The notes beneath the pieces were generated by a model. It was given only the letters and a program-made list of their open reading frames with translations. It searched no databases and had not been told where the DNA came from. This document shows, piece by piece, positions 57,249 to 64,000 of a DNA stretch of 64,000 nucleotides. The stretch spans positions 1 through 64,000 of the forward strand of contig NZ_CAMJUE010000001.1 of the NCBI RefSeq assembly GCF_946408925.1. The letters are read 5' to 3'. How positions within the stretch are numbered: the stretch's first letter is position 1; every line of letters begins with the position of its first letter. A program made the position numbers and the translations under genes. This stretch comes from an uncultured Methanobrevibacter sp. (lineage in GTDB: Archaea > Methanobacteriota > Methanobacteria > Methanobacteriales > Methanobacteriaceae).

Positions 57249-58076
57249 TTGGACAAGATTATTGAATACATGCTTGCTGAAGATGAAGGGTTTGGTGACA
57301 TCACATCAAATGCCGTGGTTGAAGAAGGTAAAGTTGTAAATGGAAGTATTGTATCAAAAGATGAAGGTATTTTAGCAGGTATTGATATAATTCGAGATTT
57401 ATTTGAAGAATATGGAATTAAAGTACTATTTTGGATTAAAGATGGGGCTAAATTATCTGCAGGTGATGTGTTAATTTCATTTGTGGGGGAAGCCAGAACT
57501 GTTTTGCTTTTGGAGAGAACTGCACTTAATCTGATCATGAGAATGAGCGGTGTTGCAACCGCCGCAAATCATTATGTTAATTTGGTTGATAATCCAAGTG
57601 TTAGAGTTGCAGGAACTCGTAAAACTTCACCGGCCATTGGCAAATTTGATAAATATGCCTTAAAGGTTGGCGGTGCAGATACTCACAGATTCAGTTTGGA
57701 TGATATGGTTTTAATTAAAGATAATCATATTGCTTCCTGCGGAACACCACTTGAAACACTTAAGAAGGCAAAACAAAACACCAGTTTTTCTAAAAAAATA
57801 GAAATTGAAGTGGAAACACTCAATGATGCAATTGAATGTGTTAAAAATGGTGCCGATATCGTAATGCTTGACAATATGGATTCTTCACAGGTTAAAGAAG
57901 TCCTCTGCAAATTAGATGAGTTGAACATTCGCCAAAATTCCTTAATTGAAGTGTCTGGAGGGATAACTGAAGAAAACATTTTGGACTATGTTGATTTGGG
58001 TGTTGATATAATATCAATAGGAGCTTTAACCCATTCATCTAGAAGTCTGAATTTTAGTTTGAGAATTGAAGAGTAA
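57249..58076 (+). CDS. nadC: Nicotinate-nucleotide pyrophosphorylase (quinolinate phosphoribosyltransferase)
   Basis: The 275-aa enzyme converts quinolinate and PRPP to nicotinate mononucleotide. Motifs: AEDEGFGDITSNAV, LNLIMRMSGVAT, AGTRKTSPAIGKFDKYALKVGG, HRFSLDDMVLIKDNH, IEVETLNDAIE and the C-terminal LIEVSGGITEENILDY. The start is TTG at 57249 after AGGTGAT. There is no nearer ATG, so a non-ATG start is real here. It is divergent from rnz, with a 69-bp promoter region between, and ends against the SNF2 gene. Confidence 0.93.
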   Translation: MDKIIEYMLAEDEGFGDITSNAVVEEGKVVNGSIVSKDEGILAGIDIIRDLFEEYGIKVLFWIKDGAKLSAGDVLISFVGEARTVLLLERTALNLIMRMSGVATAANHYVNLVDNPSVRVAGTRKTSPAIGKFDKYALKVGGADTHRFSLDDMVLIKDNHIASCGTPLETLKKAKQNTSFSKKIEIEVETLNDAIECVKNGADIVMLDNMDSSQVKEVLCKLDELNIRQNSLIEVSGGITEENILDYVDLGVDIISIGALTHSSRSLNFSLRIEE

Positions 58077-59597
58077 TCATAATCTTAATCTCAACACTTC
58101 TTTCAATTCTTCATTGCTCATTTCGGTAATGAATGTTTCATCATTGCTGATTGATTTGCTTGCAAGATCTGTTTTATGTTTGCTTATGGCATCAATCGTT
58201 TCTTCAAGTGTTCCCTTTGTAATGAATCTGTAAACCATAACATCTTTATTCTGTCCAATACGGTGAACCCTGTCGGTTGCCTGATTTTCAACAGCAGGAT
58301 TCCACCATAAATCATAATGAATGACATTGCTTGCTGCAGTCAGATTCAAACCTGTGCCTCCGGTTTTGAGTGTTGCAACAAAAATTTTATAGTCATCATT
58401 TTCCTGAAACGTGTCAATGATTCTGGTTTTTTCTTTACGGGTTTGGGAACCGTGTAAAAACAGCACCTCCTGTTTAAACTTTTTAGAAATCAAATCCTGA
58501 ATAAGTTTTCCCATTTCAACGTATTGTGTAAAAATTATGACCTTTTCATCATTGTCTAGAATATTTTCAAGTATGCTGACTAGCAATTCCATTTTGCCGG
58601 ATTCTTTAATTGTTGGCTTTTTTATATCCAAAAATTGAGCCGGATGGTTGCAGGCTTGCTTAAGGGCGGTTAGTATCTTAAGAATTATTCCCTTTCTCTG
58701 GATTCCCTTTGAATTTTCAATATCAAAAAATATCTCTTCCAAAATTGCATTGTATAATTTAATCTGCTTTTTGCTTAAAGTACAGTAGATGTCATTAACT
58801 AATTTGTCAGGCAATTCCTTTTTAATGTCTTCATCAGTCTTTAAACGTCTCATAACGAATGGTTTGGCTATTGCCCTGAGATTCTCCAGAGTCTCCCTAT
58901 CCTCTAATTTTTCAATAGGCATGACATAATTTCTTTTAAAATCATCCTTTGTGGATAAGTATCCTTTATTTACAAAATCAAATATCGACCAGTAATCCAT
59001 TAGTTTATTTTCTATGGGTGTACCTGTTAAAGCAATTTTAGTTCTTGCAGGAACTTCTTTAATTGCTTTTGTTTGTTCAGTATTTGGGTTTTTAATGTTT
59101 TGTGCCTCGTCAATGATGCATAAAAACCAATTTTCATCTAAAAACATATCCAAATCCAGACGAACAACACCATAAGATGTTAAAATAATATCATAATGGT
59201 CAAGTGGAAATGTCCTATTTGAGCCGTGATAAATAAAATAAGTCAAATCCGGTGTGAATTTTTTTATTTCATTCTCCCAGTTTGATATTAATGTTGGTGG
59301 AACTATGATTAATGATGATTTGTCTTCCAGCATATCATGTTCCTTATAAAAAAGTATTGCAGACAATATCTGGATTGTTTTACCGAGCCCCATGTCATCA
59401 GCTAAAATGCTTCCGAATTTGTAACGGATATTCTGAATTAACCATGAATAGCCGATTTTTTGATATGGCCTCAGTTCACCTGTTAACGATTCGGGAGCAT
59501 CATAAATTTTAGTCTCTTTGATTAATTTTTGAAACCGTTTATAGTCTGAGGGATTTTTCAAATGCTTTTTGGCTAATTTTTCGCTATTTGATGTCAT
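58077..59597 (-). CDS. SNF2-family DEAD/DEAH helicase, core-only
   Basis: The protein has about 506 aa from the ATG at 59597 (AAGGAAAG upstream); the track's start is 7 codons earlier. SNF2 motifs: LRPYQKIGYSWL (Q-like), LADDMGLGKTIQIL (I), CIIDEAQNIKNP (II), ALTGTPIENKLMDYWSIF (III), KTGGTGLNLTAASNVIHYD (V), DRVHRIGQNKDVMVYRF (VI). It is shorter than many prokaryotic SNF2 proteins and has only the two helicase lobes, with no SWIM or other N-terminal domain visible. Probably a DNA translocase that remodels protein-DNA complexes. Confidence 0.87.
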   Translation of the reverse strand: MTSNSEKLAKKHLKNPSDYKRFQKLIKETKIYDAPESLTGELRPYQKIGYSWLIQNIRYKFGSILADDMGLGKTIQILSAILFYKEHDMLEDKSSLIIVPPTLISNWENEIKKFTPDLTYFIYHGSNRTFPLDHYDIILTSYGVVRLDLDMFLDENWFLCIIDEAQNIKNPNTEQTKAIKEVPARTKIALTGTPIENKLMDYWSIFDFVNKGYLSTKDDFKRNYVMPIEKLEDRETLENLRAIAKPFVMRRLKTDEDIKKELPDKLVNDIYCTLSKKQIKLYNAILEEIFFDIENSKGIQRKGIILKILTALKQACNHPAQFLDIKKPTIKESGKMELLVSILENILDNDEKVIIFTQYVEMGKLIQDLISKKFKQEVLFLHGSQTRKEKTRIIDTFQENDDYKIFVATLKTGGTGLNLTAASNVIHYDLWWNPAVENQATDRVHRIGQNKDVMVYRFITKGTLEETIDAISKHKTDLASKSISNDETFITEMSNEELKEVLRLRL

Positions 59598-59814
59598 TTT
59601 CTTTCCTTTCAATTTCAATACTAAATTTTGTATTTAATTAAATATTAACTTAATTATTCCCGATTTTCATGTTATGGTATTAAAAATTATTCAAGAATTT
59701 AATTATATTTTTTTTTAAATATTGAATCAAAACCCTAAAAAACAAAGTTTAATAATATAGTAAAATAATATATATTAAAGATAGAGAATTATATTTTCTT
59801 AAAATGGTGATTTA

Positions 59815-60897
59815 ATGGTAAAAATAGCTAAATTAGCTTTGGAAGATGGAACTGTTTTAAAAGGCGAAGCATTCGGTTATGAGACCACTAAATTAGGAGA
59901 ACTTGTTTTTTCTACTGGTATGGGTGGTTATACTGAATCATTAACTGATCCTTCTTTTAAAGGAGAAATATTGATGTCCACTTACCCTTTGGAAGGTAAT
60001 CATGGAGTAAGTGAGAAGTGGTATCAATCTGATAACATTCAGGTTGAAGGATTTGTTTGTCGTGAGGTCTGTCGTGAAGTCTCTAATTTTGGACCTCAAA
60101 AAACTTTGGACGAATTTTTAAAAGAGTTCAAAACCCCTGGAATAAGTGGAATCGACACCCGTGACTTGACACTTAAAATACGTGAAAGAGGTTCTCTTAA
60201 AGCAGCGATAACAACTGAAGACATTGATGATGATAAATTAGTTGAAATGGCAAAATCACAGCCAAGTATTGAAGAAATAGATGTGGTGCCACTGGTTTCA
60301 ACAAAAGAAATAAAAATATTTAACGAAGATGCTGATAAAAAAGTTGCTTTAATTGACTGTGGTGTTAAAAAGAATATCATTAACTCCTTTTTAGAAAGGG
60401 ATATTGGTGTTGTCTTGTTCCCATATGATACTGATTATAAAACTATTTTAGATTACTCTCCAAATGGTTTGATGATTACTTCAGGTCCGGGAAATCCGGA
60501 CAGGGTAACTGAAACAATTGAAACCATGAAAAAACTGTCAAACAGATTGCCAATTTTCGGAATCTGTATGGGACAACAATTAATTGCTAAATCATTTGGA
60601 GCAAAATCCTATAAAATGAAATTCGGACACCGTGGTGAAAACCAGCCGGTTAAAGATTTAAACACTGGTAAAGTGTATATCACATCCCAGAACCACGGTT
60701 TTACAATTGACAAGGAATCTTTAAAACAGACAGATTTAGTATTGACTCATGTTAACTTAAACGATGGAACTCCTGAAGGTATTTCACACAAAGAATTGCC
60801 TATGCGCTGTATTCAGTACCACCCTGAAGCAGGACCTGGACCAAACGATACAAGAAATACTTTTGATGAGTTTAGCCAAATGATGGATGATTATTAA
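59815..60897 (+). CDS. carA: Carbamoyl-phosphate synthase small (glutaminase) subunit
   Basis: The 360-aa protein supplies ammonia from glutamine to CarB. The N-terminal CPSase_sm domain ([34 protein letters not shown]) is followed by a class I glutamine amidotransferase domain with the nucleophile Cys in [15 protein letters not shown] and the His/Glu in [18 protein letters not shown] precedes the ATG. carB starts 15 bp downstream. A TATA-like AATATATATTAA lies about 50 nt upstream. Confidence 0.95.
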   Translation: MVKIAKLALEDGTVLKGEAFGYETTKLGELVFSTGMGGYTESLTDPSFKGEILMSTYPLEGNHGVSEKWYQSDNIQVEGFVCREVCREVSNFGPQKTLDEFLKEFKTPGISGIDTRDLTLKIRERGSLKAAITTEDIDDDKLVEMAKSQPSIEEIDVVPLVSTKEIKIFNEDADKKVALIDCGVKKNIINSFLERDIGVVLFPYDTDYKTILDYSPNGLMITSGPGNPDRVTETIETMKKLSNRLPIFGICMGQQLIAKSFGAKSYKMKFGHRGENQPVKDLNTGKVYITSQNHGFTIDKESLKQTDLVLTHVNLNDGTPEGISHKELPMRCIQYHPEAGPGPNDTRNTFDEFSQMMDDY

Positions 60898-60912
60898 GGA
60901 AGGGGATTACAT

Positions 60913-63900
60913 ATGCCAGTTGATAAGGATATTAAAAAAGTATTAATTATTGGATCTGGACCTATTCAAATTGGACAAGCTGCTGAGTTCGATTATTCAG
61001 GTTCACAAGCATGTAAATCATTAAGAGAAGAAGGTATAGAAACTGTACTTGTTAACAGTAATCCTGCTACCATACAAACTGATATTGATATGGCAGACAC
61101 TGTTTATACTGAACCATTAACTCCTGAAGTTGTAGCAAAAATCATAGAGAAAGAAGATATTGACGCTATTTTACCAACAATGGGTGGACAAACCGGATTG
61201 AATATTGCAACAGGTCTTGGAGATTTAGGATTACTTGAAGGAATTAAAGTATTGGGGTCTGATGTTCAAACTATCAAGGATGTGGAAGACCGTGACCTGT
61301 TCGCAAACCTGATGGAAGAAATCGGAGAGGAAATTCCCAAATGTCATGCTGTTGAAAGTGTAGATGCTGCACTTGAAGCCGTTAAGGATATTGGATATCC
61401 TGTTATTGTCAGACCTGCATTCACATTAGGTGGAACCGGTGGAGGAATTGCTCACAACCAGGAAGAATTGATAGAAATTGCAAATCACGGATTGGACATG
61501 AGTTTCATCAACCAGGTGCTAATCGATGAATCCGTTCTAGGTTGGAAGGAAATAGAATTCGAGGTTATGAGGGATAAGGAAGATACTTGTATTATCGTAT
61601 GTACCATGGAAAACATCGACCCTATGGGTATACACACCGGAGACAGTGTTGTTGTCGCTCCAATCCAAAACCTTTGTGATGAAACCATCCAGAAAATGCG
61701 TGACGCATCCATTAAAATCATCAGAGCATTAGGAATCCGTGGAGGATGTAACATTCAATTTGCACTAAATCCTGAAACCGATGAATACAAGGTAATTGAA
61801 GTAAACCCTCGTGTATCAAGGAGTAGTGCACTTGCATCAAAAGCAACCGGTTATCCAATCGCAAAAATATCATCCAAAATCGCTCTTGGAATGACTTTGG
61901 ATGAAATTAAAAACGACATTACAAAAGAAACCCCTGCATCATTCGAGCCTGCAATCGATTATGTAGTTATCAAAATCCCAAGATGGCCATTTGATAAGTT
62001 CAAAGGAATCAGCCGTGAGGTTGGTGTTCAAATGAAGGCAACAGGTGAAGTAATGGCTATCGGAAGAACCTTTGAAGAAGCGTTCCAAAAAGCATTAAGA
62101 TCACTTGACATGGGCTTTGACGGATTTGAATATGTCGAATACACAGAAGAAGATTTATCTCATCCGACTGACTTAATTTACTTCCAAATCTATTCAGCTA
62201 TTAAAGACGGAATGGACATTGATAGAATAAGGGAACTTACAAAAATAGACAATTTCTTCCTTTATAAAATCAGAAACATTGTAAACTTCGAAAACGGTGT
62301 GGCCGCTGAAAAGCTGGATGATGAGGATTATCTCAGAAAAGCAAAACAAATTGGATGTTCAAACAAACGTCTGGCTAAACTTTCAGGCCAAACTGAAGAG
62401 TACATCAGAAACAGACTTTCAAAATTCAACATCAAACAGTCATACAAGATGGTAGATACATGTGCTGCTGAATTTGAAGCAAAAACACCGTACTACTACA
62501 GCAGTTATGACAAAGGAAATGAATTGACATCAACCAACAAGAAAAAGGTTGTAATTCTTGGTGCAGGGCCAATCAGAATCGGTCAGGGAATTGAATTCGA
62601 TTACTGCTGTGTACATTCATCATTAGCTTTAAAAGATGAAGGAATCGAAACTATCCTGATTAACAACAACCCTGAAACTGTAAGTACCGATTATGATATT
62701 TCCGATAAGCTGTTCTTTGAACCATTAACCTTTGAGGATGTAATGGGCGTGATTGAACAGGAAAAACCTGATGGTGTAATCGTACAGTTCGGTGGTCAAA
62801 CTTCCATTAATCTTGCCGTGCCTCTGGCTAACGCAGGTGTTAAAATATGGGGAACACCATATGAAAGTATTGATCGTGTAGAAGACCGTGAATTGTTTGC
62901 AGAGCTTCTTGAAAAATTACACATTCACCAAGCACCATACGGAACAGCTAATTCATTTGAAGAAGCAAAAGAAATTGCTGAAAGAATCACATTCCCTGTT
63001 CTTGTACGTCCTTCATATGTTATCGGTGGAAGAGCAATGGAAATCGTTTATGACGTCACAGAACTTGAAGAATATATGAAGGAAGCTGTAAAAGTATCTC
63101 CTGATCACCCAATTCTTGTAGACAAGTTCCTGGAAGATGCAATTGAATTGGATGTTGACCTGTTATGTGATGGAGAAGATGTATTCATTGCAGGTATCAT
63201 GGAACACATTGAAGAAGCTGGTGTACACTCCGGAGACTCTGCATGTGTAATACCTCCTCAAACAATACCTGAACATATGTTGAATACCATACGTGAAAAT
63301 TCAAGAAAACTTGCATTGGAATTGGATGTTAAAGGTTTAATGAACATTCAATATGCTGTAAAACTCGATGAGGAAATGGTCTACATTATTGAAGCTAACC
63401 CTCGTGCAAGTAGGACAGTTCCATTTGTAAGTAAGGCTATCGGTGTTCCATTAGCTAAGGTCGCAACATGGATTATGAACGGTGCCAAACTCAAAGACTT
63501 TGATTTAACCAAAGAAATCAAAATTGATCATGTGGCTGTAAAAGAATCTGTATTCCCATTCTTGAAACTGCCTGAATCCGATACTGTTCTTGGGCCTGAA
63601 ATGAAATCCACAGGTGAAAGTATTGGTATAGATGAAACCTTCGGAATGGCATTTTACAAATCACAACTTTCAGCAGGTATGGAATTGCCTAAAGAAGGTA
63701 AGATATTTATCAGTGTAAAAGAAACTGATAAGAAAAAAATCAGGCCGATTGCTGAAAAGGCAGTCAACCTCGGATTTGATTTGGTGGCTACAGCAGGTAC
63801 TGGTGACGCAACAGGATTGGACAGTGTTGAAAAAGTCCTAAAAGTGTCACAGGGTTCACCAAACATCAAGGATGCAATTCTGAACAAGGAAATTGACTTG

Positions 63901-64000
63901 ATTATCAACACATCTGAAGGTAAACAGTCTGCAAAAGACGGTTACATTATCAGACGTTTGGCTATTGAGTTAGGTATACCATATGTTACCACTTTGGCTG
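60913..64000 (+). CDS. carB: Carbamoyl-phosphate synthase large subunit (partial, runs off window)
   Basis: This gene is missing from the track because it has no stop in the window. It opens with ATG after AAGGAAGGGG and runs 1,029 codons to the last base. The two tandem ATP-grasp halves are clear: [23 protein letters not shown] near the start and [20 protein letters not shown] at about residue 545. Other motifs: [16 protein letters not shown] and [16 protein letters not shown]. The end lies in the allosteric MGS-like domain ([16 protein letters not shown]); about 30 residues are missing. It makes carbamoyl phosphate for pyrimidines and arginine. Three track ORFs inside it are shadows. Confidence 0.95.
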   Translation, partial: MPVDKDIKKVLIIGSGPIQIGQAAEFDYSGSQACKSLREEGIETVLVNSNPATIQTDIDMADTVYTEPLTPEVVAKIIEKEDIDAILPTMGGQTGLNIATGLGDLGLLEGIKVLGSDVQTIKDVEDRDLFANLMEEIGEEIPKCHAVESVDAALEAVKDIGYPVIVRPAFTLGGTGGGIAHNQEELIEIANHGLDMSFINQVLIDESVLGWKEIEFEVMRDKEDTCIIVCTMENIDPMGIHTGDSVVVAPIQNLCDETIQKMRDASIKIIRALGIRGGCNIQFALNPETDEYKVIEVNPRVSRSSALASKATGYPIAKISSKIALGMTLDEIKNDITKETPASFEPAIDYVVIKIPRWPFDKFKGISREVGVQMKATGEVMAIGRTFEEAFQKALRSLDMGFDGFEYVEYTEEDLSHPTDLIYFQIYSAIKDGMDIDRIRELTKIDNFFLYKIRNIVNFENGVAAEKLDDEDYLRKAKQIGCSNKRLAKLSGQTEEYIRNRLSKFNIKQSYKMVDTCAAEFEAKTPYYYSSYDKGNELTSTNKKKVVILGAGPIRIGQGIEFDYCCVHSSLALKDEGIETILINNNPETVSTDYDISDKLFFEPLTFEDVMGVIEQEKPDGVIVQFGGQTSINLAVPLANAGVKIWGTPYESIDRVEDRELFAELLEKLHIHQAPYGTANSFEEAKEIAERITFPVLVRPSYVIGGRAMEIVYDVTELEEYMKEAVKVSPDHPILVDKFLEDAIELDVDLLCDGEDVFIAGIMEHIEEAGVHSGDSACVIPPQTIPEHMLNTIRENSRKLALELDVKGLMNIQYAVKLDEEMVYIIEANPRASRTVPFVSKAIGVPLAKVATWIMNGAKLKDFDLTKEIKIDHVAVKESVFPFLKLPESDTVLGPEMKSTGESIGIDETFGMAFYKSQLSAGMELPKEGKIFISVKETDKKKIRPIAEKAVNLGFDLVATAGTGDATGLDSVEKVLKVSQGSPNIKDAILNKEIDLIINTSEGKQSAKDGYIIRRLAIELGIPYVTTLA

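Noticed and set aside
61485-63911. Three short ORFs (61485-61754, 62888-63079, 63654-63911) listed near the window end
   Set aside because: All lie inside carB, which the track omits only because its stop is beyond the window.
1-64000. CRISPR array, tRNA or rRNA genes
   Set aside because: I saw no regularly spaced direct repeats and no tRNA- or rRNA-like sequence. A tRNAscan or Infernal run could still find something in the longer gaps.

Overview
The window is archaeal and fits a low-GC gut or rumen methanogen of the Methanobrevibacter type. The informational genes are archaeal: MCM helicase, aIF2-beta, NMD3, EF-2 with a diphthamide-site motif, NucS and PurP. A complete methanol:coenzyme M methyltransferase operon is present, together with Methanobacteriales-style membrane families (DUF4013- and DUF5518-like). 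The DNA is strongly AT-rich and starts are preceded by GGAGG/AGGTGAT-type ribosome binding sites. No rRNA, tRNA or CRISPR array was recognised. These assignments come from reading motifs and are not database results.

Region 1 (about 1-18.2 kb) is accessory. It holds a structurally complete ISM1/ISNCY-like insertion sequence with terminal inverted repeats and a target duplication, and a split IS630-type element with long terminal repeats. It also holds a decayed IS1182-like transposase and two C-terminal remnants of one gene family, possibly zeta-toxin-like. Between these lie envelope and accessory genes: a PrsW-type protease, a flavodoxin-fold reductase, metallophosphoesterase, methyltransferase-STAS fusion, broken CPBP protease, exported proteins, PAP2 phosphatase, membrane acyltransferase-like protein, DHA2 exporter, DUF4013 protein and TetR regulator.

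Region 2 (18.2-28.1 kb) carries a UbiB/ABC1 kinase, a MutS-family ATPase with an N-terminal helix-hairpin-helix, two tandem U32 proteins in one transcription unit, thymidylate kinase and a hypothetical protein. Region 3 (28.1-33 kb) is a tight four-gene operon, mtaB-mtaC-ramA-like-mtaA. Together these would move the methyl group of methanol to coenzyme M and keep the corrinoid protein reduced.

Region 4 (33-44.6 kb) is core information processing. A 26-codon small ORF with a very strong ribosome binding site precedes fusA (EF-2). Then come the mcm / aIF2-beta / nmd3 / tyrS / small-protein cluster, an FtsJ-type rRNA methyltransferase with a YfcE-type phosphodiesterase, purP and two small membrane proteins. 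Region 5 (44.6-64 kb) has an Lhr-type helicase, an SDR dehydrogenase with a palindrome in its promoter/leader, a HEAT-repeat protein, a nitrilase-family amidase and nucS. It also has a MetX-like hydrolase next to a paralogue that has lost its catalytic Ser and His, plus nadA-mscS-rnz opposite nadC, a SNF2 helicase, and carA-carB. carB runs off the window end.

The most unusual points are the active/dead MetX-like pair, the 26-aa ORF ahead of EF-2, the methyltransferase-STAS fusion, the hydrophobic 11-residue repeat protein, and the shared A AAA AAC heptamer at the frameshifts of two transposase genes.
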